A DNA stretch of 59,316 nucleotides from DATDMG01 sp036518955 (GTDB lineage Bacteria > Actinomycetota > Actinomycetes > Actinomycetales > Kineosporiaceae): positions 1 to 59,316 of the forward strand of contig DATDMG010000248.1 in NCBI GenBank assembly GCA_036518955.1, given 5' to 3'. The notes under the pieces are model-generated. The model was not told the origin of the DNA, ran no database searches, and worked only from the letters and a program-made list of their open reading frames with translations. The position numbers and the translations under genes are program-made. Positions 42,388 to 49,612 of this stretch are shown here, piece by piece (the stretch's first letter is position 1; each line of letters starts with the position of its first letter).

Positions 42388-42444
42388 GAGTGCGCCTGGT
42401 GACTATGTGGGTGCGCAGGGTGGTGCGGCGAGCGGTCCGGAGGG

Positions 42445-43569
42445 TCAGTCATCGGCGGCCAGGTCCACGATGGCCGCCACCGGACCGCCGCCGTCCGGGC
42501 CCTGGTGAGCGGCTGAGACCGAGACGAACACCGCCGGGTCACCTGTCACCGAGGCGGTCACCCCACCGACGCAGGCCTTGATCTGCCGGTGCCAGTGCAC
42601 GTCGGAGTCGTCGAGCATCGCGTTGCGCCGGCCGCGGACCTGGCCGTCCCGGCTGGCCTCGCACTTCAGGAAGACGTTCACCAGCCGGTCGCGCAGGTCG
42701 CCGTGGTGGGGTCGCTCCGGCAGGTCGAGGCCGGCGTCCCGGATCGCGGCCCAGATCCCGTCGGCGTCCAGCGCGTCCCGCATCACCGAGTGCCCGATCC
42801 GGTAGCGGCCGCCGACGCCGCGGGCGTTGCCGACGACGACCACCTGGGCCCGGTCCAGTTCCACCCCGGACGAGCACGACGCGACCGACGAGTACAGCGA
42901 CCGGTCGTGCATCACCTGCCCGTCGGTGACCTTGTCGATCTCGCCCAGGGCCAGCGCGATGCCGAGGGCCGTCGTCCCGTTGGAGAGGTCCATGGACTCG
43001 TGGGTGTGCTCGGTCCGGACCGTCTTGCCGCGGGAGGTGGCATCCCGGATGGTGTGGATCGTCAGCAGCGGCGTCTTGGTCTGCACGTAGTGGACGTCGG
43101 CCGGGTCGGTGATGCCGGCCCGGGCCATCGCGACCCGGACGGCGTCCGCCACTTTCTCGATCATCGGTAGCCGGCCGATGTCCTCGGGTGGCAACTGCTC
43201 GCTCATCGCGAAGCCGACGGTCAGCCGAGGCTCGTCCCGGCCGCGCCGCGCGTCGGGGTGGTCGGGCGGCAGCGTGGCGAAGATCGTGGCGTGCGGCGAC
43301 AGCACGCCGTCCGTGCCGCCGCTCCACACGATCGGCACCTGCATCACCGCGTCGTGGTCGCGGATTCCCCGGGCCGCCAACACCTCCCGGAAGGCGCGGT
43401 CGGCGATGATCCGGGTGTAGTCGTTGACGCCGCCGTTTCCCTCCGTCTTGCCGATGACCGCGATCACCCGGTCCGCCTCGATCACGCCGGTGTCGATCAG
43501 GTCCGCCAACCCGGAGGCATCGCTGACTCCGTGGAGCGGGACCTTGCGGACCTCGATGGCGTCAGGCAC
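42445..43569 (-). CDS. Ring-opening amidohydrolase (cyanuric acid amidohydrolase/barbiturase family)
   Basis: Members hydrolyse cyanuric acid or barbiturate rings. The start GTG 43569 (VPDAIEVRKV) has an AAAGG ribosome site; 374 residues is family length. Recognisable stretches: VIAVIGKTEGNGGVNDYTRI, VWSGGTDGVLSPHATIF, PRLTVGFAMSEQLPPEDIGR, and SSVASCSSGVELDRAQVVVV, with KACVGGVTASVTGDPAVFVS near the end. The three-fold repeated Ser/Lys arrangement of the family is consistent but was not mapped residue by residue. Substrate cannot be decided here; no pyrimidine or triazine pathway genes are nearby. Confidence 0.88.
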   Translation of the reverse strand: MPDAIEVRKVPLHGVSDASGLADLIDTGVIEADRVIAVIGKTEGNGGVNDYTRIIADRAFREVLAARGIRDHDAVMQVPIVWSGGTDGVLSPHATIFATLPPDHPDARRGRDEPRLTVGFAMSEQLPPEDIGRLPMIEKVADAVRVAMARAGITDPADVHYVQTKTPLLTIHTIRDATSRGKTVRTEHTHESMDLSNGTTALGIALALGEIDKVTDGQVMHDRSLYSSVASCSSGVELDRAQVVVVGNARGVGGRYRIGHSVMRDALDADGIWAAIRDAGLDLPERPHHGDLRDRLVNVFLKCEASRDGQVRGRRNAMLDDSDVHWHRQIKACVGGVTASVTGDPAVFVSVSAAHQGPDGGGPVAAIVDLAADD

Positions 43570-43980
43570 GGGGTCACCTTTCTCGTGGCTCGGGTTCAGG
43601 CCCTGCGGCCCCCGAACAGGCGGGTGTCGCGGTCGCCGCCGGCCGAACCACGGTACCGGTGGCTCGAAGTACGGTCGGTGGCGGCCGAAGTACGGTCGGT
43701 GGCGGCGTGGTCCAGGCCTCGGCTGTTCCCGGGTGCGCCGCGATAGTCTGGTCAACTACGTGAAAAAGGTGCCTCTGAGCTGCGATAATGGGACTTGCCA
43801 AAGGTCCAGGACCGGCGTGGAAGGGTGCACTTCCCGGTGCGCCAGCGTACGGGATGGGCCCGTGATCTGTCGGTGCGGGCGGCGGCCAAGGCGTGGTCTC
43901 CCCTGTCGGGTCGGCGCTGCTGCGGCTGCTCGGGGACGCGGTCGCGGTGGCCGACGGGGCCCCGGATGCAGGCAGGGACG
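43570..43980. other. Gene-poor interval with short direct repeat and an AT-richer islet
   Basis: No convincing gene was seen. A 20-base unit is repeated with period 21 (43665-43684 and 43686-43705). At about 43743-43795 base composition shifts: it contains a T/A run, a TAGT...ACTA dyad and GATAAT. This may be a promoter for the amidohydrolase or the edge of a lost mobile element. Confidence 0.35.
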
Positions 43981-44196
43981 GGGGACGGCGCGGTGCTCGG
44001 CGTACACCGTCGCCCCCGCCCTCAGCGCCTCGACCGCGAGCACACCCGGCGGGGCGGCCGGCCCGCATCAACCGCCCCAACAGACCTCGGCGATCTCACC
44101 CGGATCCAGCACCAGACCCTCAACCCCTGCCCCGGGCAGGATTCCGCCGTCAAAGAGGAACGACAGCTCGTCACCCTCGTCCGGGAGCGGCGCCCT
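43981..44196 (-). pseudogene. Remnant of a NUDIX hydrolase (C-terminal part, frameshifted)
   Basis: Read on the minus strand from about 44196, PLPDEGDELSFLFDGG and LDPGEIAEVCWGG resemble the C-terminal half of actinobacterial NUDIX hydrolases and stop at a TGA (44068-44070). After a frame change VLAVEALRAGATVYAEHR (about 44043-43985) matches the usual end of the same proteins. The NUDIX box itself is missing: its place is taken by the adjoining secreted gene, whose stop is about ten bases away. Confidence 0.6.
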
Positions 44197-44205
44197 ATGA
44201 TCATG

Positions 44206-44727
44206 TTACGGTATGTCGGGGTTCCTCGCGGTGAAACCAGCGAAGGAGTAGTTGTCGCCGTCCGATCCACCCATGGTAAAACCTTGCCCGGCCCACATAT
44301 CGGCGAGGCAGCCCTTGCGATCGCGGCGGCCCTCCAGAACGAACTGCTGGCCCTCGTCGAGGTGGACGGCCGGGAAGAACGTCGTTCCGGAACCGTTATC
44401 CCCGGGCACGGAAAGACAGCCGATACTATCATACGTGTTGGTCTGCGGGTTGAGAATCTTCAGAATCCAGCTCAGGATCCGCCTGTCTGACCTGTTGACG
44501 ATAGCCAGACAGTGAGCGCCGCCGGTAGCTGTACAGGCAGTCCTGTTCGAAACCCCCGTCCAGTCCTGGGCCTGTGCAGGCGCGGCAACTGGGTCGGCGG
44601 CCATCGCCGACGTGGCGACAGGGATCAGGGTCGAGGCTGCAAGAACGCCGAGTGCAACCAGACCGACCCGCACCCGCCGAGAGGCCCGCCCTGGGTCGGT
44701 GGTTGGGCCACCGGTGGAACCGTTCAT
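44206..44727 (-). CDS. Secreted protein of unknown function
   Basis: The 173-residue protein is unrecognised. ATG 44727 has an AAGGAG ribosome site. A long signal peptide (RRVRVGLVALGVLAASTLIP, cleavage near SAMA|ADP) precedes a mature domain of about 130 residues with four cysteines (RTAC, AHC, IGC, KGC), suggesting two disulfides: TACTATGGAHCLAIVNRSDR, YDSIGCLSVPGDNGSGTTFF, LEGRRDRKGCLADMW. Base composition is less GC-biased than that of its neighbours (it uses TTA and ATA codons), suggesting recent arrival. Its end abuts a broken NUDIX gene. Confidence 0.8.
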   Translation of the reverse strand: MNGSTGGPTTDPGRASRRVRVGLVALGVLAASTLIPVATSAMAADPVAAPAQAQDWTGVSNRTACTATGGAHCLAIVNRSDRRILSWILKILNPQTNTYDSIGCLSVPGDNGSGTTFFPAVHLDEGQQFVLEGRRDRKGCLADMWAGQGFTMGGSDGDNYSFAGFTARNPDIP

Positions 44728-45196
44728 GTTCAGCTCCTTACGTCGTAGGCATTGAGGCTCGTGCACCCTCACCAGTTGGCGATCTCGCCAGTAAGAGTCA
44801 GTAGCTGTTGAGACCACCGCCGGCGGTCTCGGCGACTTCACTCCTGCAGCGCGAATAGGGGAACCTGCTGCGTCCGGATACGAACTCGATCTTCTCGATC
44901 GCCGCGTGCTCGACCCCGAGCACCTCGCGCCGTACCCTGACGCCAGACACGTCGTTCTCCCGTCACCGGTCCGAGCTCAGAACCTAGACAGAAGACGGCG
45001 TGTCGTGATCACCCGGCCCAGACCCACCCACGGACGGGTCACAAGAGCCGCAATTTTCCGCTCAGTGCTACCTGGACGAAACCCTGCTCATCGCGGTTGA
45101 TTCGTCACCCACGGGTGACACTGCCGGTCGCTGTTCGTGGTCAGGGCGACAGCGTCACCCCATCGTGAGAATGGTGGAACTGGTGGCTTGCCGACC
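44728..45196. other. Intergenic region between two secreted-protein genes
   Basis: This 469-base stretch holds no convincing gene. It includes an imperfect palindrome around GAGACC...GGTCTC (44812-44832) in the leader of the 44.2-kb gene and, close to the end of the 45.2-kb gene, GTCACCC/GGGTGAC (45104-45110/45113-45119) with further GTCACCC copies that may act as a terminator. Confidence 0.4.
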
Positions 45197-45694
45197 TCAA
45201 CCGTTGGGCGCGCCCCCGCTGCGGGCGGGTGCGGGTGAACCTCCCGGTTCGTGCCTGGATGTCCACACGCCGTAGGAGTACTGATCGAACCGCAAGTGCG
45301 GGTCGTAATTGGTCAGGTCGTGGCAGAACGAGTTCGGGTTCCCGAAGCGGGTGTTGTCCACCAGGAGAAGCTTGGATACGCCGCGTGATTGGAAGGCGGG
45401 TGCGTCGTCGCGGTACTGGTTGGAGTTGCCGTCCCACTTCTGAGGCAGGACGGAGAACCGAGCGAACTCGTCGGAGGGGTCGTAGTTGATTTCGGTCACC
45501 TGAAGCCGGTACTTGTTCTCCTGTCCGTCCGGGTGCTGGTAGCAGAACCCTCCGTTGAAGTAGCTCTCCGGGTACTGCGCTGCCTGCGCCCCCGCTCGGG
45601 GGCCGGCCAGCAGGGCCGCACCGACCACCCCGGCGACAATTGCGGTGCCCAGTGCGGTGATGCGCGCCCTCCGGAACGCTATGTTCCAGGTCAT
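45197..45694 (-). CDS. Secreted GGFCYQ-family protein, copy 1
   Basis: This 165-residue secreted protein is unrecognised but paralogous to the product at 57785-58240. ATG 45694 follows AGAGGAC. The signal peptide has the core ITALGTAIVAGVVGAALLAG and a cut near AQA|AQYP. Shared with copy 2 are YP-x-GGFCYQ, QKWD-x2-SNQY-x-D, a second cysteine (FCHDLTNYDP) and the end Y-x-YG-x2-TS. Two conserved cysteines probably form a disulfide. The upstream 45730-45813 segment also matches copy 2. The C-terminal 20 residues (after WTSRHEP) are unique. No catalytic motif was found. Confidence 0.82.
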   Translation of the reverse strand: MTWNIAFRRARITALGTAIVAGVVGAALLAGPRAGAQAAQYPESYFNGGFCYQHPDGQENKYRLQVTEINYDPSDEFARFSVLPQKWDGNSNQYRDDAPAFQSRGVSKLLLVDNTRFGNPNSFCHDLTNYDPHLRFDQYSYGVWTSRHEPGGSPAPARSGGAPNG

Positions 45695-45729
45695 CAGCTG
45701 TCCTCTGGTAGACTCATATCGGGCCCAGC

Positions 45730-45813
45730 ACTCCGTCCGGTATTCGTCTGAATGCATCGGGCCTGTCCGACGCGCCAAGAGTAACCAGGGTGGCTGGCCC
45801 GAAATGTCCCTGG
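45730..45813 (-). promoter_or_regulatory. Upstream region conserved between the two GGFCYQ genes (copy 1)
   Basis: About 84 bases align with 58271-58355. Both contain a CCAG-N5-CTGG dyad immediately before an ACTCTTG/ATCCTTG -10-like element and a GACGAA-x-ACCG block nearer the gene. Conservation outside coding sequence suggests a shared promoter and regulator. Confidence 0.55.
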
Positions 45814-45945
45814 GCGCCGTCCGGTCCTGGACGTGGCGCGTCCTGGACAGAATTCGACCCGTCACCCTTGAAGCATTCCTTCAGGTGGGGACGGGTCGTG
45901 ATGTCGTAGTCCGCTTCCGCCGGCTGGTACCGCAGGGCCGTCGCC

Positions 45946-47154
45946 TCAGGAGAGCCCGAGCCAGGCGCGGACGGCGGCGCCGTCCTCGTCCAGGGTGGGC
46001 GGGGCGTCGTGGGCCCGGCGGGTGACCTCGACCAGCGAGCCGTCGGAGGAGTCCGCGAAGAACCGCAGCGGCGGTCCGGGCAGGACCAGGTGGCCGAGCG
46101 TGGCGTGCTCGACGTCCACGAGCAGGCCCTGGGAGCGGGTCTGGTCCCAGCCGTACACCTCGTCCAGGGTGCGGACCTTGCCGGCCGGGATGCCCAGTTC
46201 CGCGAGGCGGGCGAGCAGCGGCGCGGCGTCCCAGTTGGCGAAGGCCGCCTCGACGGCGGCGGTGACCGCGTCCCGGTTCGCGACGCGCTCGGGGTTGGTG
46301 GCCATCCCGGGGGCATCGGGGTCGAGCCCGAACCCCAGGCACAGCCGCCGCCACAGGCCCTCGCTCCCCGCGGCGATCTGGAGCGCGCCGTCCCGGCAGT
46401 GGTAGAGCCCGTAGGGCACGATCGAGGGATGGTGGTTGCCGACCGCCCGGCCCACCTCGTCGGCGACCGTGTACCGGGTGCCCTGGAACGCGTGGACGCC
46501 GACGAGCGCCGCCAGCAGGCTCGTCCGCACCACCTGGCCGCGCCCGGTCCGCTCCCGCTCGAGCAGCGCGGCCAGCACGCCGTAGGCGCCGTACATCCCG
46601 GCGAGCAGGTCGCCGATGGGGACGCCCACGCGCTGCGGGTCGTCGGGGTTGGAGCCGGTCAGCGACATCACCCCGGCCTCGCCCTGGGCGATCTGGTCGG
46701 AGCCGGGCCGGTCGCCCTCGGGGCCGTCGTGCCCGAACCCGGAGATCGACAGGATCACCAGTCGCGGGTTGAGCTCGTGCAGCCGGGCCGCGCCGAAGCC
46801 GAGCCGGTCCAGCACCCCGGGCCGGAAGTTCTCCAGCAGGACGTCGGCCCGCTCGACCAGCCGCTCCAGGACCGTCCGGTCGTCGTCCGCCTTGAGGTCG
46901 AGCGCGATCGACTCCTTGTTCCGGTTGCAGGACAGGAAGTAGGTGGACTCCCGCTCCCCGCCCTCCGCCGGGGTGACGAACGGCGGTCCCCAGCTCCGGG
47001 TGTCGTCGCCGCTCCCCGGCGTCTCCACCTTGACGACCCGGGCGCCGAGGTCACCGAGCATCATCCCGGCGTGCGGGCCGGCGAGGGCCCGGGTGAGGTC
47101 TACCACGACGACCCCGGCGAGCGGACCCCGGGACGGCAGGGATGGCGTGGTCAT
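45946..47154 (-). CDS. CaiB/BaiF family CoA-transferase
   Basis: Family III CoA-transferases move CoA between carboxylic acids. The start ATG 47154 (MTTPSLPSRGPLAG) gives 402 residues. Hallmarks: VVVVDLTRALAGPHAGMMLG, DLGARVVKVETPGSGDDTRS, then LERADVLLENFRPGVLDRLG-type segment (RADVLLENFRPGV), SGFGHDGPEGDRPGSDQIAQ and EAGVMSLTGSNPDDPQRVGV PIGDLLAGMYGAYG. The substrate is not identifiable. It stands alone between the secreted-protein islet and the surface-protein region. Confidence 0.92.
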   Translation of the reverse strand: MTTPSLPSRGPLAGVVVVDLTRALAGPHAGMMLGDLGARVVKVETPGSGDDTRSWGPPFVTPAEGGERESTYFLSCNRNKESIALDLKADDDRTVLERLVERADVLLENFRPGVLDRLGFGAARLHELNPRLVILSISGFGHDGPEGDRPGSDQIAQGEAGVMSLTGSNPDDPQRVGVPIGDLLAGMYGAYGVLAALLERERTGRGQVVRTSLLAALVGVHAFQGTRYTVADEVGRAVGNHHPSIVPYGLYHCRDGALQIAAGSEGLWRRLCLGFGLDPDAPGMATNPERVANRDAVTAAVEAAFANWDAAPLLARLAELGIPAGKVRTLDEVYGWDQTRSQGLLVDVEHATLGHLVLPGPPLRFFADSSDGSLVEVTRRAHDAPPTLDEDGAAVRAWLGLS

Positions 47155-47203
47155 GGGTCGTGATGCTAATGGACCCTGTCCACCCGGAGGCGGTGCGGAA
47201 GGG

Positions 47204-48742
47204 CTACCAGTCCCACGCTCCGGTGGGGGACCAGCCGTGCCCCTCGAGCCCGTAGGAGCGGTGGACCCGGGCGGACCAGGGATCGGGTCGGCGGCTGACC
47301 GGTACGGAGTCCGTCGCGGCGGCGATCTGCTCCGCCAGCGCACTGACGTCGGCCCAGCCCACCGTCTCGTCGGGCAGGTCGGTCTCGATGGCGGCGACGA
47401 GGTCGTCGTGCGCGATGCCGTTGTTCTCCGCCAGGTCGTCCAGGGATGCCCCTCGGGAGAGTTGGTGCATCAGTCGGTCCGGCCGGGTGCCGAGCAGCGT
47501 GGCCACCGTGGCGAGGGACGTGTCGAACGACTGTCGCGCGTCGGCGCCGCCGGCCCCGGTCGGCAGGCGCAGTGCCGCGTCGGTCAGCCGGCCCGGGGTG
47601 CGGGCGATCTGCTCGGCGAGCGCCGTGCCGACGCTCGACGTGCTCGCTGTGCCCGGTAGCGCCGTCCGGACGGCGTTGATCAGGTCGTCGTGCGACACCC
47701 CCGCGACGTGGGCGACGGCGTTCAGCGTCGCACCCCCGTCCAGTTCTGCGCCCACCTCGTCAGCGTCCAGCCCGAGCCGGCCGGTGAGCGCGGTGAGTAC
47801 CGAGGCCTCGACGTCGTCCGCCGTCAGGGCGGCCACCTGCGCCACCCCCGGGTTCACGGTGAAGCGCTGGACCGGTGTCCGGGAGCCGCTCGATCCCGGT
47901 CCGGCGACCGGCCACGTGGGCGGGGTGTCCCCGACCGGCTGGCCCTCGGTGCCGTCGGCGATCTGCGCCGCCAACGTCGACACGTCGCTCCACCCGGGTG
48001 TCTCTGCCGGCAGGTCCTTCTCGATCGCCGTGATCAAGTCATCGTGACCTATGCCGCGGGCGTCGGCCAGGGCCGTGAGCGAGATGCCGTCGGCGAGCTT
48101 GGCGCGCAGGTCGCGGGATCCGATCCCGAGGAGCGTGCGCACCGATGTCAGGGTCAGGTCGATCGTCTGGGTGGCCGCGCCGCCACCGGTGGTCACCGGC
48201 AGCTTCAGCGTGTCGGCGTCGATCGGGCCGTGGGTGTCGGCGATCCGTCGGGCCAGGGCGCGCCCCGCCGCCGACGTCTGGAGCGTCCCCGGCAGACCTT
48301 GCCGGATGGCGGCGATCACGTCGTCACGGGTGCTCCCGCTACTGATCGCGATCTCGCTGAGAGATCCGCCCGCCGCGGTCAGGTTCGCTACCGTCCCGGA
48401 GGCCACCCCCAGGGCGGCGTCCACGGCCTCGTCCACGGATTGCCGCAGATCCGGCAGGGACAGGCTCGCCACCTGGGCGGTGCCCGGGTTCACGACGAAC
48501 CGCACGGTCGGCGCGGACGTCGAGGTCCCCGACGGGTCGCCGGCGGTCGCCGAGTGCGGTTCCGCGGCGTCCAGCCCCGCGTCGTAGCGGTCGGCGACCC
48601 GTGCGGCGTGCGGGGGCGCTCCGCGGCCGCTCCGGTGAGTGCACCCCTGGTCAGGGGTGAGGGCACCGGGCCAGCGGGGAAACCCGGCAGAGGCGTCCGT
48701 CGACGACCACGGCTGCGCTCGGCCGCACCATCCGACGTTCAT
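47204..48742 (-). CDS. Internally duplicated helical-repeat protein, unknown function
   Basis: The 512-residue protein is unrecognised. ATG 48742 overlaps the stop of the upstream membrane-protein gene (ATGA), so the two are coupled. Residues about 81-275 and 292-485 are copies of each other, both beginning (V)RF-x-VNPG-x-AQVA-x-L. Each half holds two helical modules of 40-60 residues with the pattern L-x3-L-x2-G-x-SL-x2-(L/V)A-x3-G-(I/V)-x-(H/R)DDL-x2-A(I/V) (for example SLDDLAENNGIAHDDLVAAI), which resembles a helix-turn-helix-like repeat. No signal peptide is seen. It would be transcribed with its neighbour from a sigma-28-like promoter. Confidence 0.75.
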   Translation of the reverse strand: MNVGWCGRAQPWSSTDASAGFPRWPGALTPDQGCTHRSGRGAPPHAARVADRYDAGLDAAEPHSATAGDPSGTSTSAPTVRFVVNPGTAQVASLSLPDLRQSVDEAVDAALGVASGTVANLTAAGGSLSEIAISSGSTRDDVIAAIRQGLPGTLQTSAAGRALARRIADTHGPIDADTLKLPVTTGGGAATQTIDLTLTSVRTLLGIGSRDLRAKLADGISLTALADARGIGHDDLITAIEKDLPAETPGWSDVSTLAAQIADGTEGQPVGDTPPTWPVAGPGSSGSRTPVQRFTVNPGVAQVAALTADDVEASVLTALTGRLGLDADEVGAELDGGATLNAVAHVAGVSHDDLINAVRTALPGTASTSSVGTALAEQIARTPGRLTDAALRLPTGAGGADARQSFDTSLATVATLLGTRPDRLMHQLSRGASLDDLAENNGIAHDDLVAAIETDLPDETVGWADVSALAEQIAAATDSVPVSRRPDPWSARVHRSYGLEGHGWSPTGAWDW

Positions 48743-49458
48743 GACTCGCGCGGGACGGCGTCCCAGACCTCGTCGAGGGCGGCCGCGGCCTGCGTCGGCG
48801 AGACCGCATTCTTCGGGTCGATGAGCAGGGCGTAGGCGGTGAAGCCGGAGGTGACCCGCCAGCAGAGGGACAGCGTCGGACGCACCCGGGCCGGACCGTG
48901 GGGGACCAGCCGGACGTTCTGGCTGCACTGATCATCGCCGGCCGACCGGCCCTGGTCCATCGCCATGCCGAGATCCAGGGCACCGGACAGGTCGGTCCGG
49001 GCCGTCACCACGCGGATCGTGCGCCCGCCGGGAGTGCCGTAGGTCACCGCCGCCAAGGTGGCGCCGTGCCGGGCGGCGGCGGCGCGGTCCTGCCACCGCT
49101 GGCTCCGGACCGGGTCGTTCGGGACCGGGAGCTGGTCCAGGCCGGTGACCCGCTGCGGAAGGGTGATCGGTGTCGTGGGTGGGAGGGTGTCGTGCTGGCC
49201 CAGCCGGACGCCGATGATCGTGACGATCGCCACCACGGCCAGGCCGATGACGACGAGGACCCGGGTGCGGGACGGGCGCGCCGGGAATCCCCCGTCGGCT
49301 TCGGGACCGGCGTCGTCGACGGGCCCGGTCGGCTCGACGGGCGCGGCGTCGTCGACGGGCGCGGCGTCGTCGACGGGTCCGGTCAGCTCGACCGGCGCGG
49401 TCAGCTCGACCGGCGCGGTCGGTTCGACGGGCGGGGTCAGTTCCTCCGTGGTGCTCAC
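48739..49458 (-). CDS. Single-pass membrane protein with repetitive acidic N-terminus
   Basis: The 239-residue protein is unrecognised. GTG 49458 has a GGAGGA ribosome site. Residues 1-60 are an acidic Pro/Val repeat (PVELTAPVELTGPVDDAAPV) predicted to be cytoplasmic. A membrane helix covers about 67-85 (VLVVIGLAVVAIVTIIGV), and 150 extracytoplasmic residues follow with two cysteines (DQCSQN, LCWRVT). A strong sigma-28-type promoter lies 30-60 bases upstream. Overlap with the downstream gene makes a two-gene operon. Confidence 0.78.
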   Translation of the reverse strand: MSTTEELTPPVEPTAPVELTAPVELTGPVDDAAPVDDAAPVEPTGPVDDAGPEADGGFPARPSRTRVLVVIGLAVVAIVTIIGVRLGQHDTLPPTTPITLPQRVTGLDQLPVPNDPVRSQRWQDRAAAARHGATLAAVTYGTPGGRTIRVVTARTDLSGALDLGMAMDQGRSAGDDQCSQNVRLVPHGPARVRPTLSLCWRVTSGFTAYALLIDPKNAVSPTQAAAALDEVWDAVPRES

Positions 49459-49494
49459 CGGGATCCTCCGAACGGGTGCAGGGGTGTCGTAGCG

Positions 49495-49523
49495 ACATCG
49501 GCCGGCGGAGCAGGCGACTTGAG
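49495..49523 (-). promoter_or_regulatory. Sigma-28-type promoter before the membrane/internal-duplication operon
   Basis: CTCAAGTC (49523-49516), 13-base spacer, GCCGATGT (49502-49495). The -10 element ends 36 bases before the GTG start. It is among the best matches in the window, although the genes are not known flagellar genes. Confidence 0.65.
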
Positions 49524-49544
49524 CGCGTGTCGCGCGGCGCACGG

Positions 49545-49578
49545 CGGGAGGCCCGGGCCGTGGGGCCCGGGCCTCCCG
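49545..49578 (-). terminator. Strong hairpin terminator after the IPT-domain gene
   Basis: A perfect 15-base stem (49545-49559/49564-49578) with a GTGG loop lies 35 bases after the stop of the gene at 49613-50938. It separates that gene from the next promoter. Confidence 0.8.
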
Positions 49579-49612
49579 GTGGTGCGGATTCAGAGCGGGG
49601 AACGCGTCACGG

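Noticed and set aside
43574..44080. Minus-strand ORF between the amidohydrolase and the NUDIX remnant
   Set aside because: Ala/Pro/Arg-rich composition without motifs; part of it crosses the NUDIX remnant in the wrong frame.
45830..45945. Protein-like minus-strand stretch (RYQPAEADYDITTRPH) after the CoA-transferase
   Set aside because: It has no start and no recognisable family; it may be another remnant at the insertion edge but evidence is too thin.
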